Shown here piece after piece: positions 42,661 through 52,091 of a DNA stretch of 64,000 bases. Position 1 is the first letter of the stretch; each line of letters starts with the position of its first letter. The stretch spans positions 930,001 to 994,000 of the forward strand of contig NZ_JBHTJP010000035.1 in NCBI RefSeq assembly GCF_042676025.1, read 5' to 3'. Under the pieces are notes generated by a model. That model ran no database searches. It worked only from the letters and a program-made list of their open reading frames with translations, and was not told the origin of the DNA. A program made the translations under genes and the position numbers. Origin of the DNA: Salinimicrobium gaetbulicola (GTDB lineage Bacteria; Bacteroidota; Bacteroidia; Flavobacteriales; Flavobacteriaceae).

Positions 42661-43737
42661 ATGATCGAGAAATTAAATATTGTGAAGCAACGCTTTGACG
42701 AGGTGAATGATCTTATCATTCAACCCGATGTGATTGCTGATCAAAAACGTTACATAGAGCTTAACAAGGAATATAAGGACCTGAAGGCTTTGATGGAGGA
42801 GCGTGAGAAGTATATGGGTCTTACCCAGAATATTTCGGAAGCGGAGGAGATCATCTCTGATGGCAGCGATCCCGAAATGACCGAAATGGCAAAAATGCAA
42901 TTGGAAGAAGCCAAAGAGCAGCTGCCTGGGTTGGAGGAGAAGATTCGTATGATGTTGGTTCCAAAAGATCCTGAAGACGCTAAGAACGTGGTGATGGAGA
43001 TTCGTGCCGGTACCGGTGGGGATGAGGCCAGTATCTTTGCAGGAGACCTTTACAGAATGTACACCAAGTATATTGAAAGTAGAGGCTGGAAACATAATAT
43101 TGTTGACTTTAGTGAAGGAACGAGTGGTGGTTTCAAGGAGATCATCTTTGATGTGACCGGGGAAGATGTCTACGGAACTTTAAAGTTTGAAGCCGGAGTA
43201 CACCGGGTGCAACGTGTTCCTCAAACTGAAACTCAGGGACGTGTGCATACATCTGCGGCTACCGTAATGGTATTGCCGGAAGCTGAGGAATTTGATGTGC
43301 AGATCGACCCAAAAGATGTGCGTATTGATTATTTCTGTTCTTCAGGACCTGGAGGTCAGTCGGTGAACACGACTTATTCTGCTGTTCGGTTAACACACAC
43401 CCCAACAGGATTGGTAGCCCAATGTCAGGATCAGAAATCTCAGCATAAGAACAAGGAAAAAGCTTTCCGTGTATTGAGATCGAGATTGTATGAGCAGGAA
43501 TTGGCCAAGAAAATGGAGGCAGATGCTGCAAAACGAAACTCTATGGTTTCCAGCGGTGACCGTAGTGCAAAGATCCGTACTTATAACTATGCGCAAGGCC
43601 GGGTGACCGATCACCGTATCGGGCTTACGCTCTATGATCTTTCAAATATCATTAATGGTGATATCCAAAAGATCATCGACGAATTACAACTGGTAGAAAA
43701 TACCGAAAAGCTCAAGGAGAATTCGGATATTTTTTAA
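42661..43737 (+). CDS. prfA: Peptide chain release factor 1
   Basis: Reads UAA and UAG stop codons and releases the peptide. The 358 residues contain the peptidyl-transferase motif GPGGQSVNTTYSAVRLTH and the RF1-type PxT tripeptide in RVPQTETQGRVHTSAATV (RF2 has SPF). AGTGGDEASIFAGDLYRMY opens the core domain. A terminator hairpin and pyrF follow. Confidence 0.97.
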   Translation: MIEKLNIVKQRFDEVNDLIIQPDVIADQKRYIELNKEYKDLKALMEEREKYMGLTQNISEAEEIISDGSDPEMTEMAKMQLEEAKEQLPGLEEKIRMMLVPKDPEDAKNVVMEIRAGTGGDEASIFAGDLYRMYTKYIESRGWKHNIVDFSEGTSGGFKEIIFDVTGEDVYGTLKFEAGVHRVQRVPQTETQGRVHTSAATVMVLPEAEEFDVQIDPKDVRIDYFCSSGPGGQSVNTTYSAVRLTHTPTGLVAQCQDQKSQHKNKEKAFRVLRSRLYEQELAKKMEADAAKRNSMVSSGDRSAKIRTYNYAQGRVTDHRIGLTLYDLSNIINGDIQKIIDELQLVENTEKLKENSDIF

Positions 43738-43751
43738 AACAATAAAGCATT

Positions 43752-43792
43752 TAAAGCTGTCGCAAATTTTCCGGCAGCTTTTTTCTTTTTAA
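43752..43792 (+). terminator. Terminator after prfA
   Basis: AAGCTGTCG (43754-43762) and CGGCAGCTT (43772-43780) pair with one G-U and precede TTTTTTCTTTTT. Confidence 0.85.
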
Positions 43793-43803
43793 CCTAACCT
43801 ATC

Positions 43804-44613
43804 ATGACGACCCAGGAACTTGTTCAGGAAATTAAGCGTAAAAGATCATTTTTGTGCATCGGTTTGGATGTAGATCTTACCAAAATTCCGCAGCACCTTT
43901 TAAAAGAAGAAGATCCGATTTTCGCTTTTAATAAAGCTATTATTGATGCAACCCATCACCTTGCTGTGGCTTACAAACCGAATTTGGCCTTTTATGAAGC
44001 CTATGGGATCAAAGGATTGGAGGCTTTAGGAAAGACGATCGATTACCTAAATCAAAATCACCCTGAAATTTTCACTATAGCAGACGCAAAAAGGGGTGAC
44101 ATAGGTAATACTTCGGGAATGTACGCAAAGGCGTTTTTTGAAGACCTCAATTTTGATTCGGTTACGGTGGCTCCTTATATGGGGAAAGATTCAGTAGAGC
44201 CCTTTCTGGCCTATGAAAATAAACATACAATTTTACTGGCACTTACTTCTAACGCCGGCGCCTACGATTTCCAAACCAGGGAAGTAGAAGGAGAGGAGTT
44301 GTATAAGCATGTTCTGAAAACTTCCAAGACCTGGAAGAACGGTCAGAATCTTATGTATGTGGTAGGAGCTACAAAAGCTGAATTTTTGGCTGAGATCAGA
44401 AAGATTATTCCTGAAAGTTTTCTTTTGGTTCCGGGAGTTGGTGCCCAGGGCGGAAACCTCCAGGAGGTTTGTAAATATGGCATGAGTCAAAATGTTGGTT
44501 TACTGATCAATTCTTCCCGCGGAATCATATACGCCTCTAACGGAAAGGATTTTGCTGAAGCAGCGGCCGAAAAAGCTGCAGAGCTACAGCAACAAATGGA
44601 CAGGCTTCTATAA
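43804..44613 (+). CDS. pyrF: Orotidine 5'-phosphate decarboxylase, type 2
   Basis: The last step of UMP synthesis. The 269 residues match the longer type 2 form: LCIGLDVDLTKIP near the start, the catalytic ADAKRGDIGNTS, VAPYMGKDSVEPFL, and LVPGVGAQGGNL with the phosphate loop INSSRGIIYAS. The start is an ATG shortly after the prfA terminator. Confidence 0.96.
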   Translation: MTTQELVQEIKRKRSFLCIGLDVDLTKIPQHLLKEEDPIFAFNKAIIDATHHLAVAYKPNLAFYEAYGIKGLEALGKTIDYLNQNHPEIFTIADAKRGDIGNTSGMYAKAFFEDLNFDSVTVAPYMGKDSVEPFLAYENKHTILLALTSNAGAYDFQTREVEGEELYKHVLKTSKTWKNGQNLMYVVGATKAEFLAEIRKIIPESFLLVPGVGAQGGNLQEVCKYGMSQNVGLLINSSRGIIYASNGKDFAEAAAEKAAELQQQMDRLL

Positions 44614-44676
44614 TTTGAAGTTTAAAAATTTCTTTTAAAAACAGACTTTTCTCACTAACTTATTAACTCATTTAAA

Positions 44677-45498
44677 ATGAGTGAAATGCGTGTGTTTTAT
44701 GATCAGTTGGACAGGGAAATTAAAATTCCGAATCCGCCTAAAAGAATAATCTCACTTGTTCCCAGTCAAACCGAGTTGCTGGTTGATTTGGGTCTTGAAG
44801 ATGTTCTCATTGGCGTCACTAAGTTTTGTGTACACCCAAAGGACCTGAGGCAGAGAAAAAATACCGTAGGCGGTACCAAGCAGGTTCATGTTGATAAGAT
44901 CAGAAAATTGGCGCCGGAAATAATTCTTTGCAATAAGGAAGAAAATACTCTTGAAATGGTTGCGGAGCTTGAAAATATCGCTCCTGTTCATGTCTCTGAT
45001 GTCAAGAGTGTTGATGATTCTCTGGAATTGATCAGGGAATACGGGGAGATCTTTGGCGTTCGAGAAAAAGCGTCAGAAATAGCAGGTCAGATCATGGATC
45101 TTCGGGAAGATTTTTGTGAGTTTATAGATAAAAAGCCGAAACAAAGAGTGGCTTATTTCATCTGGAAAAATCCGTGGATGGTAGTGGGTAAAGATACCTT
45201 TATTGATCACTTGCTCGAGCTCAACAAATTTGAAAATGTCTATCGCCTTGAAAAATCACGCTACCCGGAAATCTACCTCGATCAATTAACTACTAAAAAT
45301 GCGGACAGGGTTTTCCTTTCTACCGAACCTTATCCTTTCAAGGAAGAAGATAAATCTATGTTCAAAAAAGCGGTGAGGGAGGATTGCATCCACATTGTGG
45401 ACGGGGAATATTTTAGCTGGTATGGATCCCGATTAATTGCAGCTTTTGATTATTTCAAGAAACTTCACGGGACACTCTCTTATTCTTCTTCAGAATGA
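44677..45498 (+). CDS. BtuF-like periplasmic-binding-fold protein without signal peptide
   Basis: A 273-residue helical-backbone metal/cofactor receptor. PKRIISLVPSQTELLVDLGLEDVLIGVTKFC and NTVGGTKQVHVDKIRKLAPEIILCNKEEN match the N-terminal lobe of BtuF/FepB-type binding proteins, and WKNPWMVVGKDTFIDHLLELN matches the linker and second lobe. No signal peptide or lipobox precedes it (MSEMRVFYDQL), and no ABC transporter is adjacent, so it is probably cytosolic or exported with other help. Its 3' end overlaps the convergent Lacal_2735-type gene by 19 bases. Confidence 0.85.
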   Translation: MSEMRVFYDQLDREIKIPNPPKRIISLVPSQTELLVDLGLEDVLIGVTKFCVHPKDLRQRKNTVGGTKQVHVDKIRKLAPEIILCNKEENTLEMVAELENIAPVHVSDVKSVDDSLELIREYGEIFGVREKASEIAGQIMDLREDFCEFIDKKPKQRVAYFIWKNPWMVVGKDTFIDHLLELNKFENVYRLEKSRYPEIYLDQLTTKNADRVFLSTEPYPFKEEDKSMFKKAVREDCIHIVDGEYFSWYGSRLIAAFDYFKKLHGTLSYSSSE

Positions 45499-45665
45499 CT
45501 TTCCTCCATTCGTCTGATCTCCTGGAGAATTTTACGGGCCTTTTCATTGAGCATATCGCTTCTCATCTTATCATCAAGAGCGAGCTCATAAGAACGGCGC
45601 ATCAGGAAGCTGTATTTTTCCCGAAGTCTTTCTAAAGTGGAACGTGGTTCGAATATTCTAAACAT
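45480..45665 (-). CDS. Lacal_2735-family small protein
   Basis: A 61-residue helical, highly charged protein, MFRIFEPRSTLERLREKYSF, then LMRRSYELALDDKMRSDMLNE and KARKILQEIRRMEES. The length and the L-x-x-[KR]-Y-x-x-L-M-[KR] pattern match the Lacal_2735 family of Flavobacteriia. No function is known. It overlaps the convergent receptor gene by 19 bases. Confidence 0.8.
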   Translation of the reverse strand: MFRIFEPRSTLERLREKYSFLMRRSYELALDDKMRSDMLNEKARKILQEIRRMEESHSEEE

Positions 45666-45886
45666 ATAGTTTTAGTTATATTACAAATATATCTACATGA
45701 AATTCGAACATTTCCTAAGCTTAAGTTAACATTATTGTAAAATGCCTGCTTGCTCTCCTCCAGATTGTTAAAAACTTTTTACCTATACCCTTGATTGTCA
45801 ACTATATTCTAGGTTTCAAGGATTTTTAAAATGTGGACAAGTGGGCTTAGTTGTTGAAAAATTATGGCTGCTTAATTCCTTAGTTT
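45666..45886. other. Intergenic region between two minus-strand genes
   Basis: About 220 AT-rich bases; I see no gene, hairpin or repeat in them. Confidence 0.3.
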
Positions 45887-46591
45887 TTAATCTTGTAGAG
45901 CGAAAACCCGGCGTAACAGGTCTGTAGTCCTGGAAGCAAAGTTATTCCTAATCTCCTTTTCTTCGAGCGCGATCATGGTGAACACACCTTTTAGGGCTTC
46001 ATTAGTCACATAATCGGGCAGGTCGGGGTTTACGTTGGACGTTAGCGGGAGGCTGTTGTATTTGTTGATAATATTCGACCATACTTGTGTGGCGCCTACT
46101 TCATCAAGGGAATTCTTAATCACCGGATTAAATTTAGAATATAGAGGAGTGGTGGTTTTCTCGGCTAAATAGGTAGTGGCAGCCACATCATTTCCGGTTA
46201 GAATATTACGCGCATCAGCAAAAGTGATCTCTTTGACTGCTGTTACAAAGATTGGGGTCGCTTCTTTTACGGCGTCTTCCGCAGCCCTGTTCAAAACTTT
46301 CAGGCCTTCATCGGCAAGAGCGTCAAGTCCTACATCTCTTAAGGTTTTATCTACTTTCTGAAGTTCAGGCGGAAGTCCGATGCGAACAAGTTCATTTTTA
46401 AAAAATCCGTCTTCCTGGGTAAGTTTTGTCACCTGCTTGTCGATTCCGTTATCCAGAGCCTGTCTTAACCCCGCTGCTATTTCGGCATTAGAGATATAAC
46501 CGCCTTCATTTGGCATTTGTTCGGCGATTTGTTGCAATTCTGCACAGCCTAAAAAAATGGGTAAAAACGCGAGAAGTAGGATCTTTTTCAT
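45887..46591 (-). CDS. DUF4197 lipoprotein
   Basis: A 234-residue lipoprotein starting at the ATG of MKKILLLAFLPIFLGC, with the lipobox Cys at residue 16. The mature part matches DUF4197: SNAEIAAGLRQALDNGIDKQV, then DGFFKNELVRIGLPPELQKV, ADARNILTGNDVAATTYL and YVTNEALKGVFTMIALEEKEIR. Mostly helical, probably periplasmic. The frame is open 26 codons upstream but without a signal. Function unknown. Confidence 0.85.
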   Translation of the reverse strand: MKKILLLAFLPIFLGCAELQQIAEQMPNEGGYISNAEIAAGLRQALDNGIDKQVTKLTQEDGFFKNELVRIGLPPELQKVDKTLRDVGLDALADEGLKVLNRAAEDAVKEATPIFVTAVKEITFADARNILTGNDVAATTYLAEKTTTPLYSKFNPVIKNSLDEVGATQVWSNIINKYNSLPLTSNVNPDLPDYVTNEALKGVFTMIALEEKEIRNNFASRTTDLLRRVFALQD

Positions 46592-46699
46592 ATTTGGGTT
46601 TTTCTTTAAACTAGGGCAGGAAGATAAAATATAAATTATGGTAATCCTAAAACGATAGCGGATTTTCACTTTTTCAATTTTTAGGGGTTCAATTTATAA

Positions 46700-46707
46700 T
46701 AACTTCG
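46700..46707 (+). promoter_or_regulatory. Putative TAnnTTcG -7 element for icmF
   Basis: TAACTTCG, 62 nt before the icmF ATG. The same octamer lies before the cold-shock gene. Confidence 0.3.
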
Positions 46708-46769
46708 ATATATGGCAAGTTCCTTCCTAAATTCGTAAATTGCGGCCACTAAAAATATCAGGAAAAAAC

Positions 46770-49700
46770 ATGGAACAACAAGCTCCTTATAAACCTAAAA
46801 ATAAAGTAAGAATAGTAACAGCAGCTTCCCTTTTTGACGGGCATGATGCGGCGATCAATATCATGCGCCGAATCATACAGTCTACGGGGGTTGAGGTGAT
46901 CCACCTTGGTCATGACCGCAGTGTAGAAGAAGTGGTGAACTGTGCTATTCAGGAAGACGCGAATTCTATTGCCATGACCTCTTACCAGGGAGGACATACC
47001 GAATATTTCAAATATATGTATGACCTGCTTCAGGAAAAGGGAGCCGGCCATATCAAGATCTTCGGGGGTGGAGGAGGAGTGATCCTTCCCGAAGAGATCA
47101 AAGAGCTTCATGAGTACGGGATCACCCGAATTTATTCTCCAGATGACGGAAGGGAAATGGGACTTCAGGGTATGATCAATGATCTGGTAAAGCAGTCCGA
47201 TTATCCTTTGGGCGAAAATCTCAACGGTGAGGTCAATTCGCTGGCTTCAAAAAATCCAGGCGCTATTGCAAGAGTGATATCTGCTGCTGAAAATTTTCCG
47301 GAGATCGCAAAAGAAACTTTAGAGAAGATTCATGACGATAATAAAGGAAATAAAACTCCTGTACTTGGGATCACCGGAACCGGTGGTGCGGGTAAATCAT
47401 CTTTGGTAGATGAACTGGTGAGAAGATATTTAATGGATTTTCCTGAGAAGACCATTGGGATCATTTCTGTAGACCCTTCAAAAAGGAAGACCGGAGGTGC
47501 CCTTTTAGGAGACCGTATTCGTATGAATGCGATCAATAATCCTAGAGTTTATATGCGTTCTCTGGCTACCAGGCAGTCAAACCTGGCACTTTCAAAATAT
47601 GTTTCGGAAGCTATCGAAGTTTTAAAAGCGGCAAATTATGACCTTATCGTGCTGGAGACTTCCGGGATTGGTCAATCTGATACCGAGATCCTGGAACATT
47701 CTGATGTTTCTTTATATGTCATGACTCCCGAATTTGGAGCTGCGACTCAATTAGAAAAGATCGATATGCTTGATTTCGCAGATCTTGTGGCCATCAATAA
47801 GTTCGATAAACGCGGTGCTTTAGATGCTTTAAGAGATGTGAAAAAGCAATACCAGCGAAACCATGGACTTTGGGAAGCTGATACTGATAAGCTTCCGGTT
47901 TTTGGAACCATCGCTTCCCAGTTCAACGATCCCGGTATGAACACGCTGTACAAGCAGATCATGGATAAGATAGATGATAAAGCGGGTGCTGAGTTCAACT
48001 CTACCTTCAGTATTTCCAAAGAAATGAGCGAGAAGGTTTTTGTGATCCCGCCAAGCAGGACACGTTACCTTTCTGAAATTTCAGAAAACAACAGGTCTTA
48101 TGATGAGAAGGCCGAAGCTCAGGCTGAGGTTGCTCAAAAATTATACGGAATTTACAAGACCCTTGAATCTGTTACCGGACAAAAGATCGAACTCAATAAG
48201 TTCGGTTTGGATGAGGATGGACTTAATTCGGCTACAACTTCAGAAAATGAAGAACTGGCAGGTCTTTTGAAAAAGGAATTCGATAAGGTTAAAATGGACC
48301 TTGACCCTTATAACTGGGAGATCATCACCGGTTGGGATGAAAAGGTAAATAGATATAGAGAGCCTGTCTACAGTTTTAAAGTGCGGGATAAGGAGATCAA
48401 AATTAAGACGCATACAGAGTCACTTTCCCACACCCAGATCCCGAAAGTTGCCTTGCCTAAATACCAGGCCTGGGGAGATATTCTTACCTGGTGTCTTCAG
48501 GAAAATGTACCGGGAGAATTTCCTTATACGGCGGGATTATATCCTTTCAAGAGGCAAGGTGAGGATCCGACCCGAATGTTCGCCGGGGAAGGTTCTCCCG
48601 AAAGGACTAACCGTCGTTTCCATTACGTGAGTATGGGCTTGCCGGCAAAACGTCTTTCTACCGCCTTTGATTCGGTTACCTTATACGGGAATGACCCAGA
48701 TCACAGACCTGATATCTACGGAAAGATCGGGAATGCCGGGGTGTCTATTTGCTGTCTTGACGATGCAAAGAAATTATATTCAGGATTTGATCTGGCAGAC
48801 CCTATGACCTCAGTGAGTATGACTATCAATGGTCCGGCTCCCATGTTGCTTGGGTTCTTTATGAATGCAGCGATCGATCAGCAATGTGAAAAATATATCA
48901 AACAGCACGGTCTTGAAAAAGAGGTGCAGGAAAAGATCGATAAGATCTATGCCGAAAAAGGCATGGAACAGCCAAAATATCGCGGAGAGTTGCCGGAAGG
49001 GAACAACGGTTTAGGATTGATGCTTTTAGGAGTTACCGGAGACCAGGTACTCCCGGCTGATGTATATGCGGAGATCAAAAAGCGTACTTTGAGCCAGGTT
49101 AGGGGAACCGTCCAGGCTGATATCCTGAAGGAAGATCAGGCACAGAATACCTGTATCTTCTCTACGGAATTTGCCTTGAGACTGATGGGAGATGTTCAGG
49201 AATACTTCATTAAAGAGAATGTTCGTAATTTCTATTCGGTTTCAATTTCGGGATATCATATAGCTGAAGCGGGAGCAAACCCAATTACTCAATTGGCACT
49301 GACGCTGGCCAACGGATTCACCTATGTGGAATACTACCTAAGCCGCGGAATGGACATTAATAAGTTTGGGCCAAACCTTTCCTTCTTCTTCTCTAACGGA
49401 ATTGATCCTGAATACGCGGTTATTGGCCGTGTAGCTCGAAAGATCTGGTCAAAGGCCATGAAATATAAATATGGCGCGAACGCGAGAGCACAGATGTTGA
49501 AATATCACATCCAGACTTCCGGGAGATCCCTTCACGCGCAGGAGATCGATTTCAATGATATCAGAACTACGCTTCAGGCATTATATGCCATTTATGACAA
49601 CTGTAACTCCTTGCACACTAATGCATATGATGAGGCGATCACTACGCCTACAGAAGCTTCGGTAAGAAGAGCGATGGCGATTCAATTGATCATCAATAAG

Positions 49701-50201
49701 GAACTGGGGCTTACCAAAAACGAGAACCCTATCCAGGGATCTTTCATTATCGAAGAGCTTACAGATCTTGTTGAGGAAGCGGTATTGCTGGAATTTGATC
49801 GAATCACTGAAAGAGGTGGTGTACTTGGTGCTATGGAAACCATGTACCAAAGAAGTAAGATCCAGGAAGAAAGCCTTTATTACGAGACCTTAAAGCACAA
49901 TGGGGAATTTCCGATCATTGGGGTGAACACATTCTTGAGTTCAACCGGTTCTCCAACGGTGACTCCAGGAGAAGTGATCAGGGCTACTGAAGAAGAGAAG
50001 CAAAACCAGATCAAAACACTACAAGATCTACATGAAGCTAAAAAAGAACTGGAGCATGAAACTTTGGAAAAGGTGAAAAATGCTGCCATTCAAAATAAAA
50101 ATATTTTTGAGGTTCTTATGGAGGCTACCAAAGCTTGTTCATTAGGTCAGATCACTACCGCGTTATTTGAGGTAGGAGGTCAGTACAGAAGGAATATGTA
50201 A
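46770..50201 (+). CDS. icmF: Isobutyryl-CoA mutase fused to its G-protein chaperone (IcmF)
   Basis: A 1143-residue coenzyme-B12 enzyme that interconverts isobutyryl-CoA and butyryl-CoA. The order is B12-binding domain (about 10-145, with SLFDGHDAAINIM providing the cobalt His), MeaB-like GTPase (about 190-420, P-loop GITGTGGAGKSSLVDEL), and mutase barrel (about 510-1110). FPYTAGLYPFKRQGEDPTRM and VSISGYHIAEAGANPITQLA are of the IcmF rather than methylmalonyl-CoA mutase type. The ATG at 46770 is preferred over a TTG ten codons upstream. It fits branched-chain amino-acid catabolism, and ilvE lies 10 kb away. No B12 riboswitch was seen. Confidence 0.94.
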   Translation: MEQQAPYKPKNKVRIVTAASLFDGHDAAINIMRRIIQSTGVEVIHLGHDRSVEEVVNCAIQEDANSIAMTSYQGGHTEYFKYMYDLLQEKGAGHIKIFGGGGGVILPEEIKELHEYGITRIYSPDDGREMGLQGMINDLVKQSDYPLGENLNGEVNSLASKNPGAIARVISAAENFPEIAKETLEKIHDDNKGNKTPVLGITGTGGAGKSSLVDELVRRYLMDFPEKTIGIISVDPSKRKTGGALLGDRIRMNAINNPRVYMRSLATRQSNLALSKYVSEAIEVLKAANYDLIVLETSGIGQSDTEILEHSDVSLYVMTPEFGAATQLEKIDMLDFADLVAINKFDKRGALDALRDVKKQYQRNHGLWEADTDKLPVFGTIASQFNDPGMNTLYKQIMDKIDDKAGAEFNSTFSISKEMSEKVFVIPPSRTRYLSEISENNRSYDEKAEAQAEVAQKLYGIYKTLESVTGQKIELNKFGLDEDGLNSATTSENEELAGLLKKEFDKVKMDLDPYNWEIITGWDEKVNRYREPVYSFKVRDKEIKIKTHTESLSHTQIPKVALPKYQAWGDILTWCLQENVPGEFPYTAGLYPFKRQGEDPTRMFAGEGSPERTNRRFHYVSMGLPAKRLSTAFDSVTLYGNDPDHRPDIYGKIGNAGVSICCLDDAKKLYSGFDLADPMTSVSMTINGPAPMLLGFFMNAAIDQQCEKYIKQHGLEKEVQEKIDKIYAEKGMEQPKYRGELPEGNNGLGLMLLGVTGDQVLPADVYAEIKKRTLSQVRGTVQADILKEDQAQNTCIFSTEFALRLMGDVQEYFIKENVRNFYSVSISGYHIAEAGANPITQLALTLANGFTYVEYYLSRGMDINKFGPNLSFFFSNGIDPEYAVIGRVARKIWSKAMKYKYGANARAQMLKYHIQTSGRSLHAQEIDFNDIRTTLQALYAIYDNCNSLHTNAYDEAITTPTEASVRRAMAIQLIINKELGLTKNENPIQGSFIIEELTDLVEEAVLLEFDRITERGGVLGAMETMYQRSKIQEESLYYETLKHNGEFPIIGVNTFLSSTGSPTVTPGEVIRATEEEKQNQIKTLQDLHEAKKELEHETLEKVKNAAIQNKNIFEVLMEATKACSLGQITTALFEVGGQYRRNM

Positions 50202-50222
50202 ATCGAAAATGAGGTTATATAA

Positions 50223-50254
50223 TAAAAAATCCCGCTCATAGGCGGGATTTTTCT
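50223..50254. terminator. Bidirectional terminator between icmF and ykvA-like gene
   Basis: AAAAATCCCGC (50224-50234) and GCGGGATTTTT (50241-50251) form an 11-bp stem; A and T runs on both sides serve both convergent genes. Confidence 0.9.
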
Positions 50255-50663
50255 ATTCTACATGTTCAGTATTTTCTTTCCTGACTTTCCATTTCTCATA
50301 GGTTATAAGATCATCGTTTATCAACGTAAGACATGCCGCAATTACACCCGCGTCATCCAGTAATCCAACCAATGGAATGAAATCGGGGATAAGGTCCAAC
50401 GGCATCAGAACATACAAAAGGGCTCCGGCAGTGGCAGCGATTGTTTTCCAAGGCACTCCCGTGTATTCCCCGCTCCAGTAATCCCTTATTAAAGAGATCA
50501 TGCTTTTGGCTTTATCAATATATCCGCTTATTGAGTCATTCTTTCTGAATTTATTCTCGATCTTATCCTGCTTTTTGATCACTTTTTCAAGATCCTTCTC
50601 TTTAATTTTTTGAGCCTGTTCCTGTAAGGCGTGATCTGCTCGCTCGGGGCTGATGTTTTCCAT
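50253..50663 (-). CDS. YkvA-family (DUF1232) membrane protein
   Basis: A 136-residue protein. After a charged N-terminal half (KIKEKDLEKVIKKQDKIENK) comes the DUF1232 block WKTIAATAGALLYVLMPLDLIPDFIPLVGLLDDAGVI (split here for length: LMPLDLIPDFIP and GLLDDAGVI). It has two short hydrophobic segments. It starts 13 bp after the LigD polymerase gene on the same strand, so it ends that operon. Function unknown. Confidence 0.88.
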   Translation of the reverse strand: MENISPERADHALQEQAQKIKEKDLEKVIKKQDKIENKFRKNDSISGYIDKAKSMISLIRDYWSGEYTGVPWKTIAATAGALLYVLMPLDLIPDFIPLVGLLDDAGVIAACLTLINDDLITYEKWKVRKENTEHVE

Positions 50664-50676
50664 TTTTTGCTCTGAT

Positions 50677-51492
50677 TTATTTATCTAATTGTCCTAATCT
50701 ATTAAAAATATTGTCAATGTTATAATAAGAAGCGCTCTCTAGTTTTGAAAGTTCTTCCCATGCCAGAGGAGTTGCAACTCCTGCTTCCTCGTTTGCGCGC
50801 AAGGAGAAAGGGCAGACGGCTGTCTGCGCATAAGCATTCCTTAGGTAGTCCACAAAGATCTTGCCTTCCCTTTGATCTTTCCTGATTTTGGTTGTCAGGA
50901 GATCGGGGCGAAGTTTGGTGACCTCCTCTGCTACTTTCCTGGCTTCTTTTTTTATTTCGTCAAAATCTTTTCCTCTTCGCACCTCATAATAAAGATGCAA
51001 TCCTTTTTGCCCGGTAGTCATTAATTGAGGATCTTTTTTTTGTTTTTTAAGGTAGCTGCGAACAACTTTCGCTGCTTCTTTAACCTTGTCGAAGGCATTT
51101 TCTGGCGGGTCCAAATCAAAAACCACCTTATCAGGCTGCCTTATCTTATCCTTCCGGCTTAGCCATATGTGAAATGAAACTGTTCCCTGGTTCACCAAGT
51201 AAAGGAGACTTTTTTTGTCATTACAGATGATCTGGGTGTTTGAACCTTCTTCGGTTTCAATTTCTACGGTTTTTATATACTTCGGAAAATAATCTGATAT
51301 ACTTTTTTGGTAAAAACCGGCTTCTCCTATTCCGTTAGGAAATCGCTGAAGCGTGAGGGGGCGATCTTTCATATATGGTAAAATGGAATCGGCGACCTTG
51401 TCGTAATAAGATGCCATATCTGCTTTGGTGATGTTTTTCTTCGGAAAGATCACCTTGTCAGGATGCGTTATTTCAACCCCTGCTATTTCCAT
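50677..51492 (-). CDS. LigD-type polymerase domain (NHEJ primase-polymerase)
   Basis: A 271-residue archaeo-eukaryotic primase-polymerase like the LigD POL domain, which adds or fills nucleotides at DNA ends. EITHPDKVIFPKKNITKADMA opens it, the catalytic VFDLDPPENAF gives the two Asp, and TGQKGLHLYYEVRRG and VDYLRNAYAQTAVCPFSLRA complete the family set. It is a stand-alone domain; no ligase domain is fused. It starts 2 bp after the phosphoesterase gene. Confidence 0.93.
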   Translation of the reverse strand: MEIAGVEITHPDKVIFPKKNITKADMASYYDKVADSILPYMKDRPLTLQRFPNGIGEAGFYQKSISDYFPKYIKTVEIETEEGSNTQIICNDKKSLLYLVNQGTVSFHIWLSRKDKIRQPDKVVFDLDPPENAFDKVKEAAKVVRSYLKKQKKDPQLMTTGQKGLHLYYEVRRGKDFDEIKKEARKVAEEVTKLRPDLLTTKIRKDQREGKIFVDYLRNAYAQTAVCPFSLRANEEAGVATPLAWEELSKLESASYYNIDNIFNRLGQLDK

Positions 51493-51494
51493 CG

Positions 51495-52091
51495 TTACTT
51501 TGATTCTTTTTGTTCGTCTTTTTCGATATCCTTTAAACTTCGACCGGTAACCACACTTTTGGACTGTGTGCTAACCGGATTTCGGCGTGCATCGGCATGT
51601 TCATCATCTTGCTTGATGAGCAGCCAGTTACCCTTCATTTTACCGCTTTTCATTTCTACCAGGTTATACCCGCCCTGTAATTTTTTTCCATGGAGGGTGA
51701 CCTCGATACTTCCTGCTTTGAAACTTTCTTCTAAAGATATAAGGTTTCCGTCCTCATCTTTTTTGTTGCTTTCTATCGTTCCGTGGTCCCATATCATTAC
51801 CGTTCCTCCTCCATATTGCCCTTCGGGTATAGTTCCCTCAAAATCGGCATAAGTTATAGGATGATCTTCAGTAGGAATAGCCATTCTTTTAACTGATGGA
51901 TCTGTGCTGGGACCTTTTGGAACAGACCAGGATTTGAGCGTATTGTCAATTTCAAGCCTGAAATCATAATGCAAATTGGTGGCATCATGTTTCTGGATCA
52001 CAAAAATGGGATCTTCGTTCTTCTTTTTTGGAGGCGAATCTTTGGGTTCCCGGGTCTTTGTGAAATCCCTCTTTTCGTTATAACTCTTCAT
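51495..52091 (-). CDS. LigD-type 3'-phosphoesterase domain
   Basis: A 198-residue protein equal to the LigD N-terminal phosphoesterase module, which trims 3' phosphates and ribonucleotides. DPIFVIQKHDATNLHYDFRLE gives the His and Asp ligands, WSVPKGPSTDP and TEDHPITYADFEG follow, and PEGQYGGGTVMIWDHG is diagnostic. The start chosen is the ATG of MKSYNEKRDFTKTREP; the frame is open 11 codons upstream. It is the first gene of PE - POL - YkvA. No Ku or ATP-dependent ligase gene lies in this window. Confidence 0.93.
   Translation of the reverse strand: MKSYNEKRDFTKTREPKDSPPKKKNEDPIFVIQKHDATNLHYDFRLEIDNTLKSWSVPKGPSTDPSVKRMAIPTEDHPITYADFEGTIPEGQYGGGTVMIWDHGTIESNKKDEDGNLISLEESFKAGSIEVTLHGKKLQGGYNLVEMKSGKMKGNWLLIKQDDEHADARRNPVSTQSKSVVTGRSLKDIEKDEQKESK

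Noticed and set aside
42671..43614. Several minus-strand open frames across prfA
   Set aside because: They overlap a fully supported gene in antisense and show no domain or start context.
45830..45850. TGTGGACAAG similar to the element's TGTGGACTA repeat
   Set aside because: Single copy, a changed end, no neighbouring repeat and far from the element.
46592..46769. Possible cobalamin riboswitch before icmF
   Set aside because: Only a GCCACT hexamer is present; the rest of the B12 box and the surrounding stems are absent.
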